A DNA stretch of 64,000 nucleotides, from the NCBI GenBank assembly GCA_037693485.1, contig CM075353.1, positions 58,274,501 through 58,338,500 of the forward strand, given 5' to 3'. The translations under genes and the position numbers were made by a program. Position 1 is the first letter of the stretch; each line of letters opens with the position of its first letter. Below, piece after piece: positions 24,051-35,113 of this stretch. The notes beneath the pieces were generated by a model, which did not search any database, was not told where the DNA came from, and saw only the letters and a list, made by a program, of their open reading frames with translations. The stretch is from Kitagawia praeruptora (taxonomy: Eukaryota; Streptophyta; Magnoliopsida; Apiales; Apiaceae).

Positions 24051-25910
24051 AAAACAAAGCTACAAATGGTTTCCATGGTCAAACAAGTAATAAATAAAGT
24101 AAAAATAATTTTCTTGTTCCATTGAGTCCAAAAAAAAAAGTTTTAGTGAGTTCTAGGGGTCAAATGAGTGAAAAATAAATCTACAAGTGATTTTCAAGCT
24201 CAAACGAATAAAAAATGAAGCAAAATTTTTTTCCTTGTTCCAACGAGTCCAAAATGAAGTTTTAGTGAGTTTAAGGGGTGAAATGAGTCAAAAACAAATC
24301 TACAAGTGATTTCCAAGCTCAAACGAATCAAAAATGAAGCAAAATTAATTTTCTTGTTCCAACGAGTCCAAAATGAAGTTTTAGTGAGTTCTAGGGGTGA
24401 AACAAGTCAAAAACAAAGCTACAAGTGGTTTCCATGGTCAAACGAGTAATGAATAAAGAAAAATTAATTTTCTTGTTCCATTGAGTCCAAAATGAAGTTT
24501 TAGTGAGTTCTAGGGGTCAAATGAGTCAAAATCACAGCTACAAGTGGTTTCCATGGTCAAACGAGTAATAAATAAAGCAAAATTAATTTTCTTGTTCCAT
24601 TGAGTCCAAAATGGAGTTTTAGTGAGTTCTAGGGGTCAGATGAGTCAAAAATAAAGCTACAAGTGGTTTCCATGGTCAAACGAGTAACGAATAAAGAAAA
24701 ATTAATTTTCTTGTTCCATTGAGTCCAAAATGAAGTTTTAGTGAGTTCTAGGGGTCAAATGTGTCAAAAACAAAGCTACAAGTGGTTTCCATGGTCAAAC
24801 GAGTAACGAATAAAGCAAAATTAATTTTCTTGTTCCAACGAGCCCCAAATGAAGTTTTAGTGAGTTCTAGGGGTCAAATGAGTCAAAAACAAAGCTACAA
24901 GTGGTTTCCATGGTCAAACGAGTAATGAATAAAGCAAAATTAATTTTCTTGTTCCATTGAGTCCAAAATGAAGTTTTAGTGAGTTCTAGGGGTCAAATGA
25001 GTCAAAAACAAAGCTACAAATGGTTTCCATGGTCAAACAAGTAATAAATAAAGTAAAAATAATTTTCTTGTTCCATTGAGTCCAAAAAAAAAAGTTTTAG
25101 TGAGTTCTAGGGGTCAAATGAGTGAAAAATAAATCTACAAGTGATTTTCAAGCTCAAACGAATAAAAAATGAAGCAAAATTTTTTTCCTTGTTCCAACGA
25201 GTCCAAAATGAAGTTTTAGTGAGTTTAAGGGGTGAAATGAGTCAAAAACAAATCTACAAGTGATTTCCAAGCTCAAACGAATCAAAAATGAAGCAAAATT
25301 AATTTTCTTGTTCCAACGAGTCCAAAATGAAGTTTTAGTGAGTTCTAGGGGTGAAACAAGTCAAAAACAAAGCTACAAGTGGTTTCCATGGTCAAACGAG
25401 TAATGAATAAAGAAAAATTAATTTTCTTGTTCCATTGAGTCCAAAATGAAGTTTTAGTGAGTTCTAGGGGTCAAATGAGTCAAAATCACAGCTACAAGTG
25501 GTTTCCATGGTCAAACGAGTAATAAATAAAGCAAAATTAATTTTCTTGTTCCATTGAGTCCAAAATGGAGTTTTAGTGAGTTCTAGGGGTCAGATGAGTC
25601 AAAAATAAAGCTACAAGTGGTTTCCATGGTCAAACGAGTAACGAATAAAGAAAAATTAATTTTCTTGTTCCATTGAGTCCAAAATGAAGTTTTAGTGAGT
25701 TCTAGGGGTCAAATGTGTCAAAAACAAAGCTACAAGTGGTTTCCATGGTCAAACGAGTAACGAATAAAGCAAAATTAATTTTCTTGTTCCAACGAGCCCC
25801 AAATGAAGTTTTAGTGAGTTCTAGGGGTCAAATGAGTCAAAAACAAAGCTACAAGTGGTTTCCATGGTCAAACGAGTAACGAATAAAGAAAAATTAATTT
25901 TCTTGTTCCA
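24000..25910. repeat. 8-monomer (954-bp) tandem HOR pair
   Basis: AAACAAGTAATAAATAAAG occurs at 24081 and 25035, and TTCCTTGTT at 24231 and 25185. Both are offset 954 bp (8 x 119 plus 2). The unit carries a long A-run variant, GAAACAAGTC and CAACGAGCCCC in that order. The second copy leads into the monomers that flank LTR copy 2. Limits are approximate. Confidence 0.78.
24120..24145. repeat. A-run monomer variant (example)
   Basis: Here the usual CCAAAATGAAG is replaced by CC, an A-run of about ten and G. The variant recurs once per HOR through the middle of the window (for example near 6945, 10805, 14375, 16283, 25084, 27043, 29303, 33553, 35515, 38422, 40851, 45111 and 47069). Run length varies between about nine and eleven, so it is both a HOR landmark and a length-unstable site. 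Confidence 0.8.
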
Positions 25911-26304
25911 TTGAGTCCAAAATGAAGTTTTAGTGAGTTCTAGGGGTAAAGTGAGTCAAAAACAAATCTACAAGTATTTCCAAGCTCAAACGAATCAAAA
26001 ATGAAGCAAAATTAATTTTCTTGTTCCAACGAGTCCAAAATGAAGTTTTAGTGAGTTCTAGGGGTGAAATGAGTCAAAAACAAATCTACAAGTGATTTTC
26101 AGCTCAAACGAGTAATGTGTTAGGCCGAATACACAAATATAATCAAGATTTGTATGAGAGATTAACAAGAACACAAATTTAACAATTAAAAATTGTTTGG
26201 AATTAATAATTCCTCTCAGTGATGTAAAATATCACAGAGAGCTGCTTAGGTTACAATGAATTAATAATTTGTTGTTCCATACCCTTCTAGGGTTAACCTA
26301 ACTG

Positions 26305-26316
26305 TATTTATAAAAC
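26305..26316. promoter_or_regulatory. TATA-like element inside the LTR
   Basis: The 12 bases read TATTTATAAAAC. The forward strand holds TATAAAA and the reverse strand TATAAATA, both good matches to plant TATA boxes, and the surrounding 21 bp are nearly palindromic (CTGTAT...ATACAG). The same site is present in all eleven LTRs, about 188 bp from the left end. If functional, it could start transcripts into the satellite in either direction. This is motif evidence only. Confidence 0.35.
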
Positions 26317-26495
26317 ATACAGCTGCTATACAATCGTAAATTGATACTCCTATAATTTAGCTATACAATTGATATCAATCACGATTGCTACACGTCTTCT
26401 AAGTCAACACAATCTCTTTGACAGCTATCCAATCTTCAAAGATATTGCTTCCATATTTATCTTCATTTAATCTTCAATCACTGTTGACAAGTAGA

Positions 26496-26600
26496 CGCTT
26501 CCGCCAGATAGAGTTTAACAAACTCTGTTGCGCTTCCATCGGTCAGTGTTTAACTAAACTCTGACCGCTTCCACCTAAACTCTGATATATCACTATTACA
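26496..26600. repeat. 35-bp tandem subrepeats within the LTR (three units)
   Basis: CGCTTCC begins units at 26496, 26531 and 26566, spaced exactly 35 bp, and each unit carries AAACTCTG downstream. Units one and two share a GTTTAAC core flanked by inverted arms: AGAGTTT/AAACTCT at 26510-26526 and GGTCAG/CTGACC at 26541-26566. Unit three is the most degenerate. The same layout occurs in all LTR copies, and copy 3 has gained one unit. Confidence 0.8.
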
Positions 26601-26640
26601 CTTAAACACTGATTAATACTTACATCAATTATATTTAACA

Positions 26641-29600
26641 TAATGAATAAAGCAAAATTAATTTTCTTGTTCCAACGAGTCCAAAATGAAGTTTTAGTCA
26701 GTTCTAAAGGTGAAATGAGTCCAAAACAAAGCTACAAGTGGTTTCAATGGTCAAACGAGTAATGAATAAAGCAAAATTAATTTTCTTGTTCCAACGAGTC
26801 CAAAATGAAGTTTTAGTCAGTTCTAGGGGTGAAATGAGTCAAAAACAAAGCTACAAGTGGTTTCCATGGTCAAACGAGTAATGAATAAAGCAAAATTAAT
26901 TTTCTTGTTCCATTGAGTCCAAAATGAAGTTTTAGTGAGTTCTAGGGGTCAAATGAGTCAAAAACAAAGCTACAAATGGTTTCCATGGTCAAACGAGTAA
27001 TAAATAAAGTAAAAATAATTTTCTTGTTCCATTGAGTGCAAAAAAAAAAGTTTTAGTGAGTTCTAGGGGTCAAATGAGTGAAAAATAAATCTACAAGTGA
27101 TTTTCAAGCTGAAACGAATAAAAAATGAAGCTAAAATTTTTTTCTTGTTCCAACGAGTCCAAAATGAAGTTTTAGTGAGTTCTAGGGGTGAAATGAGTCA
27201 AAAACAAATCTACAAGTGATTTCCAAGCTCAAACGAATCAAAAATGAAGCAAAATTAATTTTCTTGTTCCAACGAGTCCAAAATGAAGTTTTAGTGAGTT
27301 CTAGGGGTCAAATGAGTCAAAAACAAAGCTACAAGTGGTTTCCATGGTCAAACGAGTAATGAATAAAGCAAAATTTATTTTCTTGTTCCAACGAGTCCAA
27401 AATGAAGTTTTAGTGAGTTCTAGGGGTGAAATGAGTCAAAAACAAATCTACAAGTGATTTTCAAGCTCAAACGAGTAATGAATAAAACAAAATTAATTTT
27501 CTTGTTCCAACGAGTCCAAAATGAAGTTTTAGTGAGTTCTAGGGGTCAAATGAGTCAAAAACAAAGCTATAAGTGGTTTCCATGGTCAAACGAGTAATGA
27601 ATAAAGCAAAATTAATTTTCTTGTTCCATTGAGTCCAAAATGAAGTTTTAATGAGTTCTAGGGGTGAAATGAGTCAAAAACAAATCAACAAGTGATTTCC
27701 AAGCTCAAACGAATCAAAATTGAAGCAAAATTAATTTTCTTGTTCCAACGAGTCCAAAATGAAGTTTTATGGAGTTCTAGGGGTGAAATGAGTCAAAAAC
27801 AAATCTACAAGTGATTTTCAAGCTCAAACGAGTAATGAATAAAGCAAAATTAATTTTCTTGTTCCGACGAGTCTAAAATGAAGTTTTAGTCAGTTCTAAG
27901 GGTGAAATGAGTCCAAAACAAAGCTACAAGTGGTTTCCATGCTCAAACGAGTAATGAATAAAGCAAAATTAATTTTCTTGTTCCATTGAGTCCAAAATGA
28001 AGTTTTAATGAGTTCTAGGGGTGAAATGAGTCAAAAACAAATCTACAAGTGATTTCCAAGCTCAAACGAATCAAAAATGAAGCAAAATTAATTTTTTGTT
28101 CCAACAAGTCCAAAATGAAGTTTTAGTGAGTTCTAGGGGTGAAATGAGTCAAAAACAAAGCTACAAGTGGTTTCCATGGTCAAACGAGTAATGAATAAAG
28201 AAAAATTAATTTTCTTGTTCCATTGAGTCCAAAATGAAGTTTAAGTGAGTTCTAGGGGTCAAATGAGTCAAAATCAAAGTTACAAGTGGTTTCCATGGTC
28301 AAACGAGTAATAAATAAAGCAAAATTAATTTTCTTGTTCCATTGAGTCCAAAATGGAGTTTTAGTGAGTTCTAGGGGTCAAATGAGTGAAAAATTAATCT
28401 ACAAGTGATTTTCAAGCTCAAACGAATTAAAAATGAAGCAAAATTTATTTTCTTGTTCCAACGAGTCCAAAATGAAGTTTTAGTGAGTTCTAGGGGTGAA
28501 ATGAGTCGAAAACAAAGCTACAAGTGGTTTCCATGGTCAAACGAGTAATGAATAAAGCAAAATTAATTTTCATGTTCCGTTGAGTCCAAAATGAAGTTTT
28601 AGTGAGTTCTAGGGGTCAAATGAGTCAAAAACAAAGCTACAATTGGTTTCCATGGTCAAACGAGTAATAAATAAAGCAAAAATAATTTTCTTGTTCCATT
28701 GAGTCAAAAATGAAGTTTTAGTGAGTTCTAGGGGTCAAATGAGTGAAAAATAAATCTACAAGTGATTTTCAAGCTCAAACGAATAAAAAATGAAGCAAAA
28801 TTTATTTTCTTGTTCCAACGAGTCCAAAATGAAGTTTTAGTGAGTACTAGGGGTGAAATGAGTCAAAAACAAATCTACAAGTGATTTTCAAGCTTAAACG
28901 AGTAATGAATAAAGCAAAATTAATTTTCTTGTTCCGACGAGTCCAAAATGAAGTTTTAGTGAGTTCTAGGGGTCAAATGAGTCAAAAACAAAGCTACAAG
29001 TGATTTCCATGGTCAAACGAGTAATGAATAAAGCAAAATTAATTTTCTTGTTCCAACGAGTCCAAAATGAAGTTTTAGTCAGTTCTAGGGGTGAAATGAG
29101 TCAAAAACAAAGCTACAAGTGGTTTCCATGGTCAAACGAGTAATGAATAAAGCAAAATTAATTTTCTTGTTCCATTGAGTCCAAAATGAAGTTTTAGTGA
29201 GTTCTAGGGGTCAAATGAGTCAAAAACAAAGCTACAAATGGTTTCCATGGTCAAACGAGTAATAAATAAAGTAAAAATAATTTTCTTGTTCCATTGAGTC
29301 CAAAAAAAAAGTTTTAGTGAGTTCTAGGGGTCAAATGAGTGAAAAATAAATCTACAAGTGATTTTCAAGCTCAAACGAATAAAAAATGAAGCAAAATTTT
29401 TTTCCTTGTTCCAACGAGTCCAAAATGAAGTTTTAGTGAGTTTAAGGGGTGAAATGAGTCAAAAACAAATCTACAAGTGATTTCCAAGCTCAAACGAATC
29501 AAAAATGAAGCAAAATTAATTTTCTTGTTCCAACGAGTCCAAAATGAAGTTTTAGTGAGTTCTAGGGGTGAAACAAGTCAAAAACAAAGCTACAAGTGAT

Positions 29601-30335
29601 TTCCATGGTCAAACGAGTAATGAATAAAGAAAAATTAATTTTCTTGTTCCATTGAGTCCAAAATGAAGTTTTAGTGAGTTCTAGGGGTCAAATGAGTCAA
29701 AATCACAGCTACAAGTGGTTTCCATGGTCAAACGAGTAATAAATAAAGCAAAATTAATTTTCTTGTTCCATTGAGTCCAAAATGGAGTTTTAGTGAGTTC
29801 TAGGGGTCAGATGAGTCAAAAATAAAGCTACAAGTGGTTTCCATGGTCAAACGAGTAACGAATAAAGAAAAATTAATTTTCTTGTTCCATTGAGTCCAAA
29901 ATGAAGTTTTAGTGAGTTCTAGGGGTCAAATGTGTCAAAAACAAAGCTACAAGTGGTTTCCATGGTCAAACGAGTAACGAATAAAGCAAAATTAATTTTC
30001 TTGTTCCAACGAGCCCCAAATGAAGTTTTAGTGAGTTCTAGGGGTCAAATGAGTCAAAAACAAAGCTACAAGTGGTTTCCATGGTCAAACGAGTAATGAA
30101 TAAAGCAAAATTAATTTTCTTGTTCCATTGAGTCCAAAATGAAGTTTTAGTGAGTTCTAGGGGTAAAGTGAGTCAAAAACAAATCTACAAGTGATTTCCA
30201 AGCTCAAACGAATCAAAAATGAAGCAAAATTAATTTTCTTGTTCCAACGAGTCCAAAATGAAGTTTTAGTGAGTTCTAGGGGTGAAATGAGTCAAAAACA
30301 AATCTACAAGTGATTTTCAGCTCAAACGAGTAATG
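26641..30335. repeat. 119-bp satellite, segment 3 (31 monomers)
   Basis: Satellite part of the first complete 'LTR + 31 monomers' HOR (26118-30335, 4218 bp). It opens with a distinctive monomer (GTTCTAAAGGTGAAATGAGTC and GTGGTTTCAATGG) seen after LTR copies 2, 3, 4 and 9. It then runs through 13-mer-type and 16-mer-type blocks known from segment 2, and closes with GGGGTAAAGTGAG and the shortened GATTTTCAGCTC next to the following LTR. No gene or other insert. Confidence 0.95.
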
Positions 30336-30893
30336 TGTTAGGCCGAATACACAAATATAATCAAGATTTGTATGAGAGATTAACAAGAACACATGTTTAA
30401 CAATTAAAAATTGTTTGGAATTAATAATTCCTCTCAGTGATGTAAAATATCACAGAGAGCTGCTTAGGTTACAATGAATGAATAATTTGTTGTTCCATAC
30501 CCTTCTAGGGTTAACCTAACTGTATTTATAAAACATACAGCTGCTATACAATCGTAAATTGATACTCCTATAATTTAGCTATACAATTGCTATCAATCAC
30601 GATTGCTACACGTCTTCTAAGTCAACACAATCTCTTTGACAGCTATCCAATCTTCAAAGATATTGCTTCCATATTTATCTTCATTTAATCTTCAATCACT
30701 GTTGACAAGTAGACGCTTCCGCCAGATAGAGTTTAACAAACTCTGTTGCGCTTCCATCGGTCAGTGTTTAACTAAACCCTGACCGCTTCCACCGGTCAGT
30801 GTTTAACTAAACCCTGACCGCTTCCACCTAAACTCTGATATATCACTATTACACTTAAACACTGATTAATACTTACATCAATTATATTTAACA
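30336..30893. mobile_element. solo LTR-like element, copy 3 (558 bp, expanded)
   Basis: Type A element with perfect TAATG repeats at 30331-30335 and 30894-30898. It is 35 bp longer than copy 2 because one internal 35-bp unit is exactly duplicated (30758-30792 and 30793-30827). The duplicated units carry a private T-to-C change (AAACCCTGACC), present in both, so the substitution preceded the duplication or was shared with it. Other private changes are ACACATGTTT and ATTGCTATCAATC. No ORF. Confidence 0.9.
30758..30827. repeat. exact 35-bp duplication in LTR copy 3
   Basis: Two adjacent identical 35-bp units starting CGGTCAGTG, each with the GGTCAG/CTGACC inverted arms. They equal the period of the older, degenerate 35-bp tandem structure in this part of the LTR, so slippage or unequal exchange within that minisatellite is the likely cause. 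The duplication fully accounts for the 558-bp length. Confidence 0.93.
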
Positions 30894-33800
30894 TAATGAA
30901 TAAAGCAAAATTAATTTTCTTGTTCCAACGAGTCCAAAATGAAGTTTTAGTCAGTTCTAAAGGTGAAATGAGTCCAAAACAAAGCTACAAGTGGTTTCAA
31001 TGGTCAAACGAGTAATGAATAAAGCAAAATTAATTTTCTTGTTCCAACGAGTCCAAAATGAAGTTTTAGTCAGTTCTAGGGGTGAAATGAGTCAAAAACA
31101 AAGCTACAAGTGGTTTCCATGGTCAAACGAGTAATGAATAAAGCAAAATTAATTTTCTTGTTCCATTGAGTCCAAAATGAAGTTTTAGTGAGTTCTAGGG
31201 GTCAAATGAGTCAAAAACAAAGCTACAAATGGTTTCCATGGTCAAACGAGTAATAAATAAAGTAAACATAATTTTCTTGTTCCATTAAGTGCAAAAAAAA
31301 AAGTTTTAGTGAGTTCTAGGGGTCAAATGAGTGAAAAATAAATCTACAAGTGATTTTCAAGCTCAAACGAATAAAAAATGAAGCTAAAATTTTTTTCTTG
31401 TTCCAACGAGTCCAAAATGAAGTTTTAGTGAGTTCTAGGGGTGAAATGAGTCTAAAACAAATCTACAAGTGATTTCCAAGCTCAAACGAATCAAAAATGA
31501 AGCAAAATTAATTTTCTTGTTCCAACGAGTCCAAAATGAAGTTTTAGTGAGTTCTAGGGGTCAAATGAGTCAAAAACAAAGCTACAAGTGGTTTTCATGG
31601 TCAAACGAGTAATGAATAAAGCAAAATTTATTTTCTTGTTCCAACGAGTCCAAAATGAAGTTTTAGTGAGTTCTAGGGGTGAAATGAGTCAAAAACAAAT
31701 CTACAAGTGATTTTCAAGCTCAAACGAGTAATGAATAAAACAAAATTAATTTTCTTGTTCCAACGAGCCCAAAATGAAGTTTTAGTGAGTTCTAGGGGTC
31801 AAATGAGTCAAAAACAAAGCTATAAGTGGTTTCCATGGTCAAACGAGTAATGAATAAAGCAAAATTAATTTTCTTGTTCCATTGAGTCCAAAATGAAGTT
31901 TTAATGAGTTCTAGGGGTGAAATGAGTCAAAAACAAATCAACAAGTGATTTCCAAGCTCAAACGAATCAAAATTGAAGCAAAATTAATTTTCTTGTTCCA
32001 ACGAGTCCAAAATGAAGTTTTATGGAGTTCTAGGGGTGAAATGAGTCAAAAACAAATCTACAAGTGATTTTCAAGCTCAAACGAGTAATGAATAAAGCAA
32101 AATTAATTTTCTTGTTCCGACGAGTCTAAAATGAAGTTTTAGTCAGTTCTAAGGGTGAAATGAGTCCAAAACAAAGCTACAAGTGGTTTCCATGCTCAAA
32201 CGAGTAATGAATAAAGCAAAATTAATTTTCTTGTTCCATTGAGTCCAAAATGAAGTTTTAATGAGTTCTAGGGGTGAAATGAGTCAAAAACAAATCTACA
32301 AGTGATTTCCAAGCTCAAACGAATCAAAAATGAAGCAAAATTAATTTTTTGTTCCAACAAGTCCAAAATGAAGTTTTAGTGAGTTCTAGGGGTGAAATGA
32401 GTCAAAAACAAAGCTACAAGTGGTTTCCATGGTCAAACGAGTAATGAATAAAGAAAAATTAATTTTCTTGTTCCATTGAGTCCAAAATGAAGTTTAAGTG
32501 AGTTCTAGGGGTCAAATGAGTCAAAATCAAAGTTACAAGTGGTTTCCATGGTCAAACGAGTAATGAATAAAGCAAAATTAATTTTCTTGTTCCATTGAGT
32601 CCAAAATGGAGTTTTAGTGAGTTCTAGGGGTCAAATGAGTGAAAAATTAATCTACAAGTGATTTTGAAGCTCAAACGAATTAAAAATGAAGCAAAATTTA
32701 TTTTCTTGTTCCAACGAGTCCAAAATGAAGTTTTAGTGAGTTCTAGGGGTGAAATGAGTCGAAAACAAAGCTACAAGTGGTTTCCATGGTCAAACGAGTA
32801 ATGAATAAAGCAAAATTAATTTTCATGTTCCGTTGAGTCCAAAATGAAGTTTTAGTGAGTTCTAGGGGTCAAATGAGTCAAAAACAAAGCTACAATTGGT
32901 TTCCATGGTCAAATGAGTAATAAATAAAGCAAAAATAATTTTCTTGTTCCATTGAGTCAAAAATGAAGTTTTAGTGAGTTCTAGGGGTCAAATGAGTGAA
33001 AAATAAATCTACAAGTGATTTTCAAGCTCAAACGAATAAAAAATGAAGCAAAATTTATTTTCTTGTTCCAACGAGTCCAAAATGAAGTTTTAGTGAGTAC
33101 TAGGGGTGAAATGAGTCAAAAACAAATCTACAAGTGATTTTCAAGCTTAAACGAGTAATGAATAAAGCAAAATTAATTTTCTTGTTCCGACGTGTCCAAA
33201 ATGAAGTTTTAGTGAGTTCTAGGGGTCAAATGAGTCAAAAACAAAGCTACAAGTGATTTCCATGGTCAAACGAGTAATGAATAAAGCAAAATTAATTTTC
33301 TTGTTCCAACGAGTCCAAAATGAAGTTTTAGTCAGTTCTAGGGGTGAAATGAGTCAAAAACAAAGCTACAAGTGGTTTCCATGGTCAAACGAGTAATGAA
33401 TAAAGCAAAATTAATTTTCTTGTTCCATTGAGTCCAAAATGAAGTTTTAGTGAGTTCTAGGGGTCAAATGAGTCAAAAACAAAGCTACAAATGGTTTCCA
33501 TGGTCAACCGAGTAATAAATAAAGTAAAAATAATTTTCTTGTTCCATTGAGTCCAAAAAAAAAAGTTTTAGTGAGTTCTAGGGGTCAAATGAGTGAAAAA
33601 TAAATCTACAAGTGATTTTCAAGCTCAAACGAATAAAAAATGAAGCAAAATTTTTTTCCTTGTTCCAACGAGTCCAAAATGAAGTTTTAGTGAGTTTAAG
33701 GGGTGAAATGAGTCAAAAACAAATCTACAAGTGATTTCCAAGCTCAAAAGAATAAAAAATGAAGCAAAATTAATTTTCTTGTTCCAACGAGTCCAAAATG

Positions 33801-34590
33801 AAGTTTTAGTGAGTTCTAGGGGTGAAACAAGTCAAAAACAAAGCTACAAGTGGTTTCCATGGTCAAACGAGTAATGAATAAAGAAAAATTAATTTTCTTG
33901 TTCCATTGAGTCCAAAATGAAGTTTTAGTGAGTTCTAGGGGTCAAATGAGTCAAAATCACAGCTACAAGTGGTTTCCATGGTCAAACGAGTAATAAATAA
34001 AGCAAAATTAATTTTCTTGTTCCATTGAGTCCAAAATGGAGTTTTAGTGAGTTCTAGGGGTCAAATGAGTCAAAAATAAAGCTACAAGTGGTTTCCATGG
34101 TCAAACGAGTAACGAATAAAGAAAAATTAATTTTCTTGTTCCATTGAGTCCAAAATGAAGTTTTAGTGAGTTCTAGGGGTCAAATGTGTCAAAAACAAAG
34201 CTACAAGTGGTTTCCATGGTCAAACGAGTAACGAATAAAGCAAAAATTAATTTTCTTGTTCCAACGAGCCCCAAATGAAGTTTTATTGAGTTCTAGGGGT
34301 CAAATGAGTCAAAAACAAAGCTACAAGTGGTTTCCATGGTCAAACGAGTAATGAATAAAGCAAAATTAATTTTCTTGTTCCATTGAGTCCAAAATGAAGT
34401 TTTAGTGAGTTCTAGGGGTAAAGTGAGTCAAAAACAAATCTACAAGTGATTTCCAAGCTCAAACGAATCAAAAATGAAGCAAAATTAATTTTCTTGTTCC
34501 AACGAGTCCAAAATGAAGTTTTAGTGAGTTCTAGGGGTGAAATGAGTCAAAAACAAATCTACAAGTGATTTTCAGCTCAAACGAGTAATG
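30894..34590. repeat. 119-bp satellite, segment 4 (31 monomers)
   Basis: Second 31-monomer segment, matching segment 3 monomer for monomer. Landmarks shared in order are TTTCAATGG, ATCAACAAG, CAACAAGTCC, CTTAAACGAG, the A-run monomer, TTCCTTGTTCC, GAAACAAGTC and GGGGTAAAGTGAG. Private differences include GTAAACATAATTTTC at about 31261, CAACGAGCCCAAAATG at about 31762, GTTCCGACGTGTCC at about 33186 and AAGCAAAAATTAATTTTC at about 34240 (one extra A). LTR copy 3 plus this segment makes a 4255-bp unit; the excess over 4218 bp is mainly the 35-bp LTR duplication. Confidence 0.95.
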
Positions 34591-35113
34591 TGTTAGGCCG
34601 AATACACAAATATAATCAAGATTTGTATGAGAGATTAACAAGAACACAAGTTTAACAATTAAAAATTGTTTGGAATTAATAATTCCTCTCAGTGATGTAA
34701 AATATCACAGAGAGCTGCTTAGGTTACAATGAATGAATAATTTGTTGTTCCATACCCTTCTAGGGTTAACCTAACTGTATTTATAAAACATACAGCTGCT
34801 ATACAATCGTAAATTGATACTCCTATAATTTAGCTATACAATTGATATCAATCACGATTGCTACACGTCTTCTAAGTCAACACAATCTCTTTGACAGCTA
34901 TCCAATCTTCAAAGATATTGCTTCCATATTTATCTTCATTTAATCTTCAATCACTGTTGACAAGTAGACGCTTCCGCCAGATAGAGTTTAACAAACTCTG
35001 TTGCGCTTCCATCGGTCAGTGTTTAACTAAACTCTGACCGCTTCCACCTAAACTCTGATATATCACTATTACACTTAAACACTGATTAATACTTACATCA
35101 ATTATATTTAACA
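34591..35113. mobile_element. solo LTR-like element, copy 4 (523 bp)
   Basis: Type A copy with perfect TAATG repeats (34586-34590 and 35114-35118). Sequence and three-unit 35-bp minisatellite as in copy 2, with GCTACACGTC and TTCATTTAATC. Its right flank is the TTTCAATGG monomer shared with copies 2, 3 and 9. No internal retrotransposon sequence and no ORF. Confidence 0.9.

Larger units (their letters stand above)
8620..26117. repeat. 119-bp satellite array, segment 2 (about 147 monomers)
   Basis: Uninterrupted 119-bp tandem repeats, same orientation and classes as segment 1, with no insert and no gene. HOR structure changes along the segment: 13-mer, 16-mer, 23-mer, 9-mer and 8-mer duplications are given separately. 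A new variant appears in which CCAAAATGAAG is replaced by CC, a run of 9-11 A, then G (for example near 10803, 14375, 16280 and 24130). Another new marker is a T-run followed by CCTTGTTCC. Both become regular landmarks to about 47 kb. The final monomer has the 1-bp-shortened GATTTTCAGCTC and ends in TAATG at LTR copy 2. Confidence 0.96.
26118..26640. mobile_element. solo LTR-like element, copy 2 (523 bp)
   Basis: TG...CA-ended element with perfect TAATG repeats at 26113-26117 and 26641-26645; taken here as the reference long-form (type A) copy. Visible structure, in order: inverted repeat AACAATT/AATTGTT (26181-26197); GGAATT/AATTCC (26199-26213); a GTGAT/ATCAC hairpin bounded by CTCTC/GAGAG (26213-26241); ACCCT/AGGGT (26281-26293); a TATA-like region (26305-26316); and three degenerate 35-bp tandem units from 26496. 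No ORF. Type A features are GCTACACGTC, TTCATTTAATC and CCATCGGTC. Transcription direction is uncertain because TATA-like words occur on both strands. Confidence 0.9.

Noticed and set aside
26040..26117. tRNA or other small RNA gene next to the LTR
   Set aside because: No cloverleaf, A/B box pair or snRNA-like elements could be seen in the flanks or LTRs; the flanks are ordinary monomers.
26118..30893. Successive LTR copies as the two ends of full retrotransposons (for example copies 2 and 3)
   Set aside because: The sequence between them is only 119-bp satellite, with no gag, protease, integrase or reverse transcriptase coding, and each copy has its own TAATG pair. A complete element would have one pair outside both LTRs.
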